The notes below the pieces were generated by a model. That model saw nothing but the letters and a program-made list of their open reading frames with translations, searched no databases and was not told where the DNA came from. A stretch of DNA of 64,000 bases from Woeseia sp. (GTDB lineage Bacteria; Pseudomonadota; Gammaproteobacteria; Steroidobacterales; UBA11654), in assembly GCA_019653755.1 (NCBI GenBank), contig BPCL01000001.1, forward strand, positions 431,980-495,979, written 5' to 3'. Shown here in pieces: positions 19,908 to 27,981 of the stretch (positions are counted from its first letter, which is position 1; the number at the start of each line of letters is the position of its first letter). Made by a program: the position numbers and the translations under genes.

Positions 19908-20897
19908 TTAAGACGCTGAAATTAATTTCTTAATAATATCTTTCTCCACTTCATCAATCGCTGAAAGTAACGCATGATAAAAGCCGAATGAATCTGAAGC
20001 TCCGTGGCTTTTTACTACAACTCCATTTAAACCAAGTAATAAACCCCCATTGAATCGCCTTGGATCAATTCTACTTTTAAACTCATTTAAGGCTGGTTTA
20101 GCGAGAAATGAAGCGATCTTATTGTATGGATTAGAATTAAATGCATCACTTATAAAGCCATTGAGCATGTTTATGCTCCCTTCCATTGTTTTTACAGCAA
20201 TATTGCCTGTAAAACCATCTGTAACGACGACATCGGCATAATCTTCAACAATATAGTTGCCTTCAATGAAACCGATATAATTTAAATCTGATTTTTCTAA
20301 CAAGGTTGCGGCTTCCTTAATTACTTCATGCCCCTTAATCCGTTCATGTCCAATATTCAAAAGACAAATCCTTGGTTCTTTAATGTTTTTAATTTCTTTT
20401 GCAATGACCGAGCCCATCTTAGCAAATTCAAGAAGCTGTTCAGCTGTACAATTTGAATTAGCCCCTAAATCCAACATATAGGTAAAGCTCTTTATTGTGG
20501 GTATCGATTTAGCAAGGGCGGGGCGACTGATATTGGGGATAGTCTTAAGAAGGTGTTTCGAAATTGCTAATAGAGCCCCTGTGTTCCCTGAGCTAATACA
20601 TGCATCCGCCTTTTTATTCGCAACCATCTCAACAGCTAATCTCATGGATGATTCTTTCTTTCTTCTTAAAACATCCATTGGAGAATCTTTCATTGTAATA
20701 ACTTCTTCTGTGTGACGGATGCTAAGCCTGTCATCAATTCTCCCAGGAAGGTATTCTTTAATCTTCTCTTCATTACCGATCAAATGAAGATTGACTGATT
20801 CATTGACTGAAATAAGCTTTAAGGCTGCTTGCAAAGAAGAATGCGGATCGTTCTCACCGCTCATCACATCGAGAGCAAGTGTTACTGATTTGTTCAT
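19908..20897 (-). CDS. plsX: Phosphate acyltransferase PlsX
   Basis: 329 residues. Starts with LALDVMSGENDPHSSLQAAL, where PlsX usually has ALDaMGGD; the second Gly of that motif is Ser here (MSGE). Further conserved parts: MDLGANSNCTAEQLLEFAKMGS, ICLLNIGHERIKG, GFIEGNYIVEDYADVVVTDGFTGNIAVKTMEG, and GGLLLGLNGVVVKSHG. Makes acyl-phosphate from acyl-ACP for phosphatidic acid synthesis. Ten bases after rpmF, before fabH; the cluster couples membrane lipid and fatty-acid initiation. Confidence 0.96.
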   Translation of the reverse strand: MNKSVTLALDVMSGENDPHSSLQAALKLISVNESVNLHLIGNEEKIKEYLPGRIDDRLSIRHTEEVITMKDSPMDVLRRKKESSMRLAVEMVANKKADACISSGNTGALLAISKHLLKTIPNISRPALAKSIPTIKSFTYMLDLGANSNCTAEQLLEFAKMGSVIAKEIKNIKEPRICLLNIGHERIKGHEVIKEAATLLEKSDLNYIGFIEGNYIVEDYADVVVTDGFTGNIAVKTMEGSINMLNGFISDAFNSNPYNKIASFLAKPALNEFKSRIDPRRFNGGLLLGLNGVVVKSHGASDSFGFYHALLSAIDEVEKDIIKKLISAS

Positions 20898-20906
20898 GGG
20901 ATTACC

Positions 20907-21110
20907 CTACTCTTCTTCGTCTTCTGAGCTGGTTTTATCTTTTACTAATATAACTTGCTTGCCTCGGTAGAAGCCTTGGGGACTAATATTATGCCTGAGA
21001 TGATTCTCTCCAGTATTTTGATCACTAGAAATCTCTGGTTTCTTAGCCTTAATCTGAGATCGTCTCATATCTCGTCTTGATCTTGTTTTTCTTTTCTTTT
21101 GTACTGCCAT
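20907..21110 (-). CDS. rpmF: 50S ribosomal protein L32
   Basis: 67 residues beginning MAVQKKRKTRSRRDMRRSQ, the invariant basic N terminus of L32, followed by a central HNISPQGFYRGKQVI segment. It lacks the Cys pairs of zinc-binding L32 variants, as in E. coli. The C terminus carries an unusually acidic tail (SSEDEEE). Between yceD and plsX as expected. Confidence 0.96.
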   Translation of the reverse strand: MAVQKKRKTRSRRDMRRSQIKAKKPEISSDQNTGENHLRHNISPQGFYRGKQVILVKDKTSSEDEEE

Positions 21111-21137
21111 TTAACTCTCCCTCACTGTCTCTGATAC

Positions 21138-21683
21138 TTACTTTTTAATCAAATCAGATAAGTTTGCAAAAGGTGTATTCTTAGTTTTATCTTTTATCTT
21201 ATCTGACGAAGTAGTCAAAAACATGCCTACCGTATCGTTATTTTCACATAATTCAACACTTTTATGCATTATTGACATAGGCATAATTGACAGAATCTCA
21301 TCTTCTATTATTTTTTCAATTGAGATTCCTTCGCCATCAATCTCTATCTTATCAATTTGTGAATGATGCTTTGTCTCTTGAGAGAAGCTATCTTCAAACT
21401 CAATATAAAGAGCAATCTTATTTGTCCAATTTAATTGACCAAGGCATCGTTGACAACTCAAACCTAAATTAAGACCTATATTACCCTTGAGAACTGGTAG
21501 CAAGGCTTCATTTTGGAGTAATAGGCAATCAACTTCGACAACATTTGATTGATCGCTACTGGAATCACCAAGCAGTTCAGAAACTCTAGAAAGCTTATTG
21601 GCAGAAAACGTCTCACTGAGGTTTGTTTTTTTTATCGATAAATCGAGTATTTCCTTATAACTCAATATTTGTTTAAACATCAT
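21138..21683 (-). CDS. yceD: YceD family protein (DUF177), 23S rRNA accumulation protein
   Basis: 181 residues. DUF177 pattern: a central CQRCLGQL motif (two Cys spaced CxxC) preceded by LNLGLSCQ, then a strongly acidic IDGEGISIEKIIEDEILSIMPM, and the C-terminal FANLSDLIKK ending typical of YceD. Known to be needed for 23S rRNA accumulation in E. coli and plants. The gene directly precedes rpmF, the standard neighbour. The N terminus is more divergent than the rest. Confidence 0.9.
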   Translation of the reverse strand: MMFKQILSYKEILDLSIKKTNLSETFSANKLSRVSELLGDSSSDQSNVVEVDCLLLQNEALLPVLKGNIGLNLGLSCQRCLGQLNWTNKIALYIEFEDSFSQETKHHSQIDKIEIDGEGISIEKIIEDEILSIMPMSIMHKSVELCENNDTVGMFLTTSSDKIKDKTKNTPFANLSDLIKK

Positions 21684-21746
21684 CTAAGCAACTATATAAT
21701 TCATCAATATTCTACCAATAAATTTATTTTAGGTTGCTAATCAATA

Positions 21747-22322
21747 ATGAAAAGTAATTATGAGCAAATAATTCTTGGTTCCAGTTCAATATATAGAGCT
21801 GGATTATTAAAAAAATATATTCCTAACTTTCTAACTCTTAGTCCAGATATTGATGAATCACCCAAAGAAAAAGAATCAGCAAAAGATTTAGCTTTGAGGC
21901 TAGCTCTTACAAAAGCTAGAAAAATATCTCTTGGTGAACCTGATGCTTTGGTTATAGGATCAGACCAAGTAGCTTCTTTTAAAGGAAATATTCTAGGAAA
22001 ACCAAAAAGTTACGAGGACGCCTATAAAACGATCACAGCTTTTTCAAACGGAGAGGTTATTTTCTATACAGGAATTGCAATAATCCATAAAAATAAGAGT
22101 CTTGAGGAGTCATATATAGATGTCACAAGAGTTATATTCAAAAATTTCAGTCATGAAATGCTTACAGAATACTTAGACTCTGAGGAGAAGCTTAATACCA
22201 CTGCCGGGGTGAAGATGGAATCAAAACTTTTCCAGAAATTAGTTGATGAGATAGAAACGGAAGACCCTGAAGCTATTATAGGCCTACCAATCCAATGGCT
22301 ATTAAAAAGACTAATCTCTTAG
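21747..22322 (+). CDS. Maf family nucleotide pyrophosphatase
   Basis: 191 residues. Maf/HAM1-fold signature: ILGSSSIYRAGLLKK at the N terminus, DESPKEKESAKDLALRLALTKARKIS, VIGSDQVASFKGNILGKP and YTGIAII. The residue pattern fits the YceF (m7GTP pyrophosphatase) subgroup, which also matches the location beside yceD-rpmF in many gammaproteobacteria. Removes modified nucleotides from the pool. Divergent from yceD; its 3' end overlaps convergent rluC by 12 bases. Confidence 0.9.
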   Translation: MKSNYEQIILGSSSIYRAGLLKKYIPNFLTLSPDIDESPKEKESAKDLALRLALTKARKISLGEPDALVIGSDQVASFKGNILGKPKSYEDAYKTITAFSNGEVIFYTGIAIIHKNKSLEESYIDVTRVIFKNFSHEMLTEYLDSEEKLNTTAGVKMESKLFQKLVDEIETEDPEAIIGLPIQWLLKRLIS

Positions 22323-23255
22323 ATTGGAAATAACCCGGCTTAATTCATCCCCTATATCACTCTCAAAAGTAATGATGCTCTTTGCATCATCAAGTGATGG
22401 GAACGAAATAGATGTTGCATGTAGAAACAATCTTTTCAACCCAGCACTCTGTGACAATACATCCGGTTGAGGATTATATCTTTGATCGCCAGCAAGAGGT
22501 TTATTAATGAAGCTCGCATGCGCTCTGATTTGATGAGTCTTACCTGTGATGGGTTTAATTTCAAATAATGCACAATCATCAAATTTTTCTAGTAATTTAA
22601 ATTTGGTAATTGCCTTTTTCCCCTCCTTGTCTGGAATAGCTTTTCTTAAATTGTTTTTAGTATGAATTCTTAATGGTTGATCAACAATAAAACTATCTTC
22701 CTTAAAAGACCCCATCAATAAACCCAGGTAGGTTTTATCAATACTCCCTTCTCGGAAATATTGATGCAGCAATCTTAATTTGGATCTTTTTCTTGAGATC
22801 AAAAGGCAACCACTGGTCTCCTTATCTAATCGGTGAACGAGCTCTAAATCTTCTTTTGGATTATCTCTTTGATATCTTAAGAGTTCAATTAAACCTTGAC
22901 TGCTGCCACTTCCCCCATGAACTGCCATTCTGCTCGGTTTATTCAAGACCAAGAATCCATCATCTTCATGAATAACAATATCGTTAATCCAATCGAGATT
23001 TTTTGGCTTTATTGGATTTCTCTTAGTGCCTTTATCATAAATTAAATTAGGTGGAATTCTAATCAGATCACCTTTTTTTAACTTGTACAAAGGCTTTATT
23101 CTCTTAGAATTGACTCTAACCTCTCCCTTTCTGATAATTTTATAAATCTTTGACTTAGGAACATCTTTTATTCGCTTAAGGAGATAGTTATCTAGCCTCA
23201 TGTCTATTGAATCTTCGTCAATTAAAAACTTATTTTTACCTTCTTTAGAGCCCAT
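22311..23255 (-). CDS. rluC: 23S rRNA pseudouridine synthase RluC
   Basis: 314 residues. S4 RNA-binding domain at about 15-75 (MRLDNYLLKRIKDVPKSKIYKIIRKGEVRVNSKR), then the RluA-family catalytic domain with LELVHRLDKETSGCLLISRKR carrying the catalytic Asp, and GKTHQIRAHASFINKPLAGDQRY. Directly upstream of and divergent from rne, the standard gammaproteobacterial arrangement that identifies RluC (positions 955/2504/2580) rather than RluD. Confidence 0.95.
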   Translation of the reverse strand: MGSKEGKNKFLIDEDSIDMRLDNYLLKRIKDVPKSKIYKIIRKGEVRVNSKRIKPLYKLKKGDLIRIPPNLIYDKGTKRNPIKPKNLDWINDIVIHEDDGFLVLNKPSRMAVHGGSGSSQGLIELLRYQRDNPKEDLELVHRLDKETSGCLLISRKRSKLRLLHQYFREGSIDKTYLGLLMGSFKEDSFIVDQPLRIHTKNNLRKAIPDKEGKKAITKFKLLEKFDDCALFEIKPITGKTHQIRAHASFINKPLAGDQRYNPQPDVLSQSAGLKRLFLHATSISFPSLDDAKSIITFESDIGDELSRVISNLRD

Positions 23256-23290
23256 ATACTATTGATATTTAATGAATAATTAATTGTTTG

Positions 23291-23320
23291 TTGTTGTATG
23301 AGAAATAACTCTGCTATAAT
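23291..23320 (+). promoter_or_regulatory. Probable sigma-70 promoter of rne
   Basis: TTGTTG at 23291-23296 and a perfect TATAAT at 23315-23320, 18 bases apart, with an upstream TG giving an extended -10 (TGCTATAAT). Transcription would start near 23327 and leave a leader of about 250 bases before rne, in line with the long rne leaders known in gammaproteobacteria. Confidence 0.65.
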
Positions 23321-23375
23321 CCACACCTAGATTATTGATTATTTGAGAAAGATAATCACTTTTAATTAAAAAAAA

Positions 23376-23522
23376 GTGGAAATGATTCCACAAAACAACC
23401 CAAAAATGGGTAAGAATTTTTAAACAAAGACAATTTGATAGAAGATATCTTTGTTGGTAAGAAAAACAGTTTCATTAAGTTTATTAAGATTAAAAATAGA
23501 CACGTCTTGGTAATAACCAAGA
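23376..23522 (+). promoter_or_regulatory. Structured rne leader with four hairpins, candidate autoregulatory element
   Basis: The 319-base gap between rluC and rne has no gene. Four simple hairpins can be read: GTGGAA/TTCCAC (23376-23391, loop ATGA); ACCCA/TGGGT (23398-23411, loop AAAA); AACAAAGA/TCTTTGTT (23423-23455, 17-base loop); TCTTGGT/ACCAAGA (23505-23522, loop AATA). In E. coli the rne leader hairpins let RNase E sense and cut its own mRNA. The layout here is compatible with the same control, but sequence identity to the known elements has not been tested. AU-rich single-stranded stretches between hairpins would suit RNase E cleavage. Confidence 0.5.
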
Positions 23523-23574
23523 AACCAATCGAAGGAAAATATTTCTATCCTGTTGCCTACATATAGAGGTAACT

Positions 23575-25710
23575 ATGAAAAGGATACTGATCAATGCGAC
23601 TCAACAAGAAGAGTTGAGGGTCGCCATGGTGGATGGGCAAAAGCTTTATGATCTCGATATAGAGCTTTCGTCTGTAACACGTAAAAAAAATAACATCTAT
23701 AAAGGTAAAATAACTAGAATTGAGCCTAGTCTTGATGCAGTTTTTGTGGACTTTGGGTCACAAAGAAACGGGTTTTTGCCCTACAGAGAGATTTCAAGAG
23801 AATACTATCTTTCCGAACCGATACCTGGAGAGAAACATAATATTAAAAACTTGTTTGAAGAAGGTCAGGATATTGTGGTTCAAGTTGTTAAAGAAGAACG
23901 GGGCACTAAAGGAGCAGCTCTAACAACTTATTTAAGTCTTGCGGGGCGATTTGCTGTGCTCATGCCAAATAGCTCTAAAGGTGGCGGAATCTCGAGAAAA
24001 ATAACAGGCAAAGAAAGAGAAGAAACACTTAGTAGTCTTGCAAAGTTGGATATGCCTAAAGGCAGTAGCATGATAATTAGGACAGCAGGTGTAGGTCGAT
24101 CTGACATAGAACTTCAATGGGATCTTAATTATCTTGTGGGTATATGGGATGCCATAAAGAAGTTAGCTGTTAAAGTTGAGGCGTCTTCTTTAATCTTCCA
24201 AGAAAACAATCTCATTGTGCGAGCTATGAGAGATCATCTAGAAGATGATATTGGTGAAATCATTATTGATGATAAAGAAACCTTTGATGACGCTAAAAAG
24301 TACATAAAGCAAGTTACACCAAAGAATGTAAAAAAGCTAAAACACTACACTGAAGATACACCGCTCTTCACTCGTTTCCAAATTGAGAATCAAATAGAAT
24401 CTGCCTACTCAAATGAAGTGTCTTTGCCGTCAGGAGGAACAGTTGTGATAGATTACACAGAAGCTCTAGTGGCAATCGATATTAACTCTGGTAAGGCAAC
24501 AAAAGCAGCTGATATTGAAGCCACTGCTCTTCAAACAAATATTGAAGCGGCGGAAGAAATTGCACGTCAATGCAAGCTGAGGGATTTAGGTGGATTAATC
24601 GTTATAGATTTTATTGATATGAGACCGTATAAAAATCAGAAAACTGTTGAAAATACCCTTAGAGCTGCTGTCAGACAGGATCGAGCAAGGGTTTCAGTTG
24701 GGTTTATCTCAAGATTTGGTCTTATGGAAATGTCTCGACAAAGATTGCGCCCTTCCCTTGATGACTCCGCGTATCGAATATGCAGAAACTGCAGTGGAAT
24801 AGGTAAAGTTAGAAGCACAGAATCATTAGCCTTATCTGTCTTAAGGGTAGTCGGAGAAGAAGCAAGAAAAGAAAAAACAAAGAGCGTAATTGCCGATATA
24901 CCTTCTGACGCAGCAAATTACCTGTTAAATGAAAAAAGGCAGTGGATAAAAGATATTGAAGAAAGAGAAAAGATCGATATCTCACTTATTGCTAATCCAG
25001 ATTCATCGAGTGTTAATTATACAATCAAAAGAGTTCGTGAAGACGGAACAACCACTGAGATAAGCAGCAGGAATATTGCTAAAAATGATAGTAATAAAAA
25101 CAAAAATGATGCTAGGAATATCAAAGCTTCTGAGACTGAAACTACAAATGGTCTTGAGCCCATAACAGCATGGGATGTTGAAGGGATTAAAGGCCCTAAC
25201 ATAATTGATCGCATTAAGTTTTGGCTGACCCCTAGTGATAAATCACCAACTAAGAAGAAAACTAAACCAAAACAAAGACCCAGAAGTAATCAAAAAAGGT
25301 CGAAAAATAATAATCCGTCAAGAAAGAGAAATACAAAACAAAATCCAACAAGGAAAAATAAAACTAATCCAAAAAGAAGAGTCAATAAAGGCAAATCAGA
25401 TTCTTCAAAAACAGCTAAAAATAAATCCAGATCATCTAGCGATACTAATAAAAGAAAGGTGAAGGAAAAACAAAGTTCAAAAGAGACTGCTGTTAATAAA
25501 TCTTCTAAGAGAAAGTCTACAGAGAAAAAAGTTAAGGCTGCTCCGAAAAAAGTGGATAAAAAAGTTAAGGCTGCTCCGAAAAAAGTGGATGAAAAAGTAA
25601 AAAAGGAAACACCTAAAACTAACAAGAAAGAGCCGGCTAAAACTGCTTCTAAGACAAAGAGTGATGCCACAAAAGTTTTACCTTGGGAAGATATAGTCCC
25701 GCCTAAGTAA
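23575..25710 (+). CDS. rne: Ribonuclease E/G family, RNase E
   Basis: 711 residues, shorter than E. coli RNase E (1061). N-terminal MKRILINATQQEELRVAMVDGQKLYDLDIE, S1 domain (about 36-125), catalytic core with IDYTEALVAIDINSGKAT (metal-binding Asp region) and DLGGLIVIDFIDM, and the zinc-link CRNCSGIGK at about 403-411. After residue about 515 the sequence becomes a long basic, Lys/Asn/Ser-rich disordered tail with a perfect tandem repeat, ending VLPWEDIVPPK; the arginine-rich sites and scaffold motifs of E. coli are not recognisable. Initiates mRNA decay and rRNA/tRNA processing at the membrane. Start ATG at 23575 behind AGAGGT. Confidence 0.95.
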   Translation: MKRILINATQQEELRVAMVDGQKLYDLDIELSSVTRKKNNIYKGKITRIEPSLDAVFVDFGSQRNGFLPYREISREYYLSEPIPGEKHNIKNLFEEGQDIVVQVVKEERGTKGAALTTYLSLAGRFAVLMPNSSKGGGISRKITGKEREETLSSLAKLDMPKGSSMIIRTAGVGRSDIELQWDLNYLVGIWDAIKKLAVKVEASSLIFQENNLIVRAMRDHLEDDIGEIIIDDKETFDDAKKYIKQVTPKNVKKLKHYTEDTPLFTRFQIENQIESAYSNEVSLPSGGTVVIDYTEALVAIDINSGKATKAADIEATALQTNIEAAEEIARQCKLRDLGGLIVIDFIDMRPYKNQKTVENTLRAAVRQDRARVSVGFISRFGLMEMSRQRLRPSLDDSAYRICRNCSGIGKVRSTESLALSVLRVVGEEARKEKTKSVIADIPSDAANYLLNEKRQWIKDIEEREKIDISLIANPDSSSVNYTIKRVREDGTTTEISSRNIAKNDSNKNKNDARNIKASETETTNGLEPITAWDVEGIKGPNIIDRIKFWLTPSDKSPTKKKTKPKQRPRSNQKRSKNNNPSRKRNTKQNPTRKNKTNPKRRVNKGKSDSSKTAKNKSRSSSDTNKRKVKEKQSSKETAVNKSSKRKSTEKKVKAAPKKVDKKVKAAPKKVDEKVKKETPKTNKKEPAKTASKTKSDATKVLPWEDIVPPK
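25525..25590 (+). repeat. Perfect 33-bp tandem duplication in the rne tail
   Basis: Two identical 33-base units, 25525-25557 and 25558-25590, encode two copies of an 11-residue Lys/Ala/Pro-rich unit (KKVKAAPKKVD), followed by a degenerate third start (EKVKKETPK). The repeat keeps the reading frame and lies in the disordered tail. Confidence 0.9.
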
Positions 25711-25717
25711 TATTCAG

Positions 25718-26203
25718 CTAAGAGGTTTCTACTAAATGCCTTATTAGTCCTTCAGCAGCCCTATCCAGAAGGTCTAGGACTAATTCAAATCCATCATCTC
25801 CACCATAATAAGGATCTGGCACTTCGATGTATTTACTATCATCGGTATAGTCTAAAAATAAAGATAGTTTGTCGTGATACTTTGAGTCAGATATTTGTTT
25901 CAGAGAATCCACATTACGATGGTCCATTGAAATAATATAATCAAAGTTTTCAAAATCAGAATTAACTACCAGTCTCGATATTTGATTTCTAATGTCAATT
26001 CCTCGTGACAAAGCTGCTTCTATTGATCGTTGGTCAGGACCCTGGCCTTCGTGATAACCATGAGTTCCACATGAGTCGATTAGAAAATTATTCTCCAAAC
26101 CTCGTTCTTGAACTTTTTTTAATAAAATCCCTTCAGCTGAGGGAGATCTACAAATATTACCCATGCAAACAAATAAGATTTTATGTAATGGTTCTTCGCT
26201 CAT
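25718..26203 (-). CDS. Low-molecular-weight protein tyrosine phosphatase
   Basis: 161 residues. P-loop VCMGNICRSPSAEGIL near the N terminus (CX5R) and the general acid in VPDPYYGGDDGF. Dephosphorylates phosphotyrosine proteins; in Pseudomonas the ptpA-like gene occupies the same place beside kdsB. Here it lies four bases after kdsB and is convergent with rne, seven bases between stops. The Pseudomonas order has murB next to it; murB is absent here. Confidence 0.93.
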   Translation of the reverse strand: MSEEPLHKILFVCMGNICRSPSAEGILLKKVQERGLENNFLIDSCGTHGYHEGQGPDQRSIEAALSRGIDIRNQISRLVVNSDFENFDYIISMDHRNVDSLKQISDSKYHDKLSLFLDYTDDSKYIEVPDPYYGGDDGFELVLDLLDRAAEGLIRHLVETS

Positions 26204-26206
26204 CTT

Positions 26207-26938
26207 TTATTTATTCTTATAGATTGAATTGACTAGATGTAAATCTTCTTGGGTATCCACATCTGGGCCAGGTGGAGTTCTAGATTCCTCAACAATAATC
26301 TTCAAACCCAGCATATAAGCTCTCAACTGCTCTAATTTCTCTTTCTCTTCATCCAAAGATTGGCCATGATTGCTAAAGAGTTTCAGAGACGATCTCTTGT
26401 AGGCATATATTCCTATATGTCTTAAATAATTTATTGAATCATCTTCAATAAGTTCAAGCTTTCTTTTAAAGGCGATTGCTTCTTTTGTTTTGGTATTAAA
26501 AAACACCTTCACCGCATTTCTATCCTCCTCCTCACCTTTTGACAGGAAAGCTGTTGCAAGGGTTGCAATAGAATACTCAGGTTGATCTATTAATAACTGT
26601 GCAACTTGATCTATATTTTCAGTCGGCATCAAGGCATTATCGCCTTGAAGATTTACAATAATCTGCTCATTAGGCCAATCGAGTATTTCCGCTATTTCAT
26701 TGACTCTATCTGTCCCAGATCGATGTTCTTGCTTAGTCATTAAACATTTAGCTCCAAATTGATTACAAGCTTCTTTTATTCTCTCAGAATCTGTTGCAAC
26801 TATTACCTCAGTTGCTTGACTACCAAGAGCAGCTTCATAGACCCTCTGTATCATGGGTTTACCATTGATATCTTTAAGTGCTTTGCCTGGAAGCCTTTTG
26901 GAAGCATATCTAGCAGGTATTACGATTGAAAAACTCAT
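26207..26938 (-). CDS. kdsB: 3-deoxy-manno-octulosonate cytidylyltransferase
   Basis: 243 residues. N-terminal nucleotide-binding IPARYASKRLPGKALKDINGKPMIQ, then VIVATDSERI, QEHRSGTDRVNEIA and VNLQGDNALM, all KdsB hallmarks; the usual QGD(E/D)P is QGDNA here. C-terminal TPPGPDVDTQEDL. Activates Kdo as CMP-Kdo for lipid A assembly. Start overlaps the lpxK stop by four bases. Confidence 0.95.
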   Translation of the reverse strand: MSFSIVIPARYASKRLPGKALKDINGKPMIQRVYEAALGSQATEVIVATDSERIKEACNQFGAKCLMTKQEHRSGTDRVNEIAEILDWPNEQIIVNLQGDNALMPTENIDQVAQLLIDQPEYSIATLATAFLSKGEEEDRNAVKVFFNTKTKEAIAFKRKLELIEDDSINYLRHIGIYAYKRSSLKLFSNHGQSLDEEKEKLEQLRAYMLGLKIIVEESRTPPGPDVDTQEDLHLVNSIYKNK

Positions 26939-27981
26939 AAGTCATCAAATAAAGTAAAAAATGCATATTCATCTCCCTTGTCTTCCCCTATTTCTATATA
27001 TGGATCAAGAACAAAGGTGTTTTTAGGAAAAGGTTTATTATATTTCACTGCATCCTTAGGGGTCATAAAAAGTGGTGTTACATCATCCGAATAAATATTT
27101 ATATCAACAACACCGTGATCTTCTATTTCTATAGGTACAACAATGATTCCGTATTTTTCGATATCTTTATAGAGTCTCTCTGGATTGCCTATACCCGCTA
27201 AAACCTGAACTGTTTTACCTGTGAATTCGCTAAGGTTATGTTTGCTGTTATCACTCAAGTTAAATACCACTTTATTATTAATAGTAAAATTGAAGACTGC
27301 TGTAATATTCCCTATACCTGAGCTATGGAGATGATTTTCCCAATTACTGAATGCTTCGTAACCACCGTTCAGTAGCACCAAATCAACATCGTATAATCTA
27401 CTTATGCTCTCTCTCAATGGGCCAGCTGGAAGGAGATATTGATTTCCTAATAATCTTGTTCCGTCTACCACTGCAATTTCGTAATCTCTTCCCAACTTAT
27501 AATGCTGCAATCCATCATCAGAAATAATGATTTCAGCTCCTGACTTAACCAGCATCTGGGCAGCTCTGTGCTTGTTCTTGCACACACAAACCATCGCATT
27601 AGATAGTCTTCTTGATAAATAAACAGCCTCATCACCAAAATCTATTGCATTATCATTCTCGGAAAGAATATACGGGTCTTTACTGCTTCTTCTGCCTTTA
27701 TAGCCTCTTGAAATAATCCCAACTTTTTTTTTATGATCATGTTCATAAAAGAATTCAGATAATAAAATTGTGAGAGGAGTTTTTCCGGTCCCGCCTGCGG
27801 TTAAATTTCCTATTACGATAACCGGTACTTCAACATTCCTCACTTTTAAAACCCCAGATTTATAGAGTGAAGATCTGACTTTAACTATCAAAGAAAAAAG
27901 CTTAGATAAAATTATAAGTAAATAAGCAGGTTTCTTATCGCCATACCAAACTTCTTCTAATTTCCGAGAGAAATTAATCAT
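26935..27981 (-). CDS. lpxK: Tetraacyldisaccharide 4'-kinase
   Basis: About 348 residues from the ATG at 27981 (MINFSRKLEEVWYGDKKP), chosen over an earlier start because it matches the family N terminus and overlaps msbA by only eight bases. P-loop VIGNLTAGGTGKTPLTILL, DDGLQHYKLGRDYEIAVVDG and GPLRE are characteristic. Phosphorylates the 4' position of the lipid A precursor at the inner membrane. Part of msbA-lpxK-kdsB. Confidence 0.95.
   Translation of the reverse strand: MINFSRKLEEVWYGDKKPAYLLIILSKLFSLIVKVRSSLYKSGVLKVRNVEVPVIVIGNLTAGGTGKTPLTILLSEFFYEHDHKKKVGIISRGYKGRRSSKDPYILSENDNAIDFGDEAVYLSRRLSNAMVCVCKNKHRAAQMLVKSGAEIIISDDGLQHYKLGRDYEIAVVDGTRLLGNQYLLPAGPLRESISRLYDVDLVLLNGGYEAFSNWENHLHSSGIGNITAVFNFTINNKVVFNLSDNSKHNLSEFTGKTVQVLAGIGNPERLYKDIEKYGIIVVPIEIEDHGVVDINIYSDDVTPLFMTPKDAVKYNKPFPKNTFVLDPYIEIGEDKGDEYAFFTLFDDL

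Noticed and set aside
25290-25670. A 126-residue hydrophobic open frame antisense to rne
   Set aside because: It is the complement of the Lys-rich repetitive tail of RNase E, which gives Phe/Leu-rich text by codon complement. No ribosome site.
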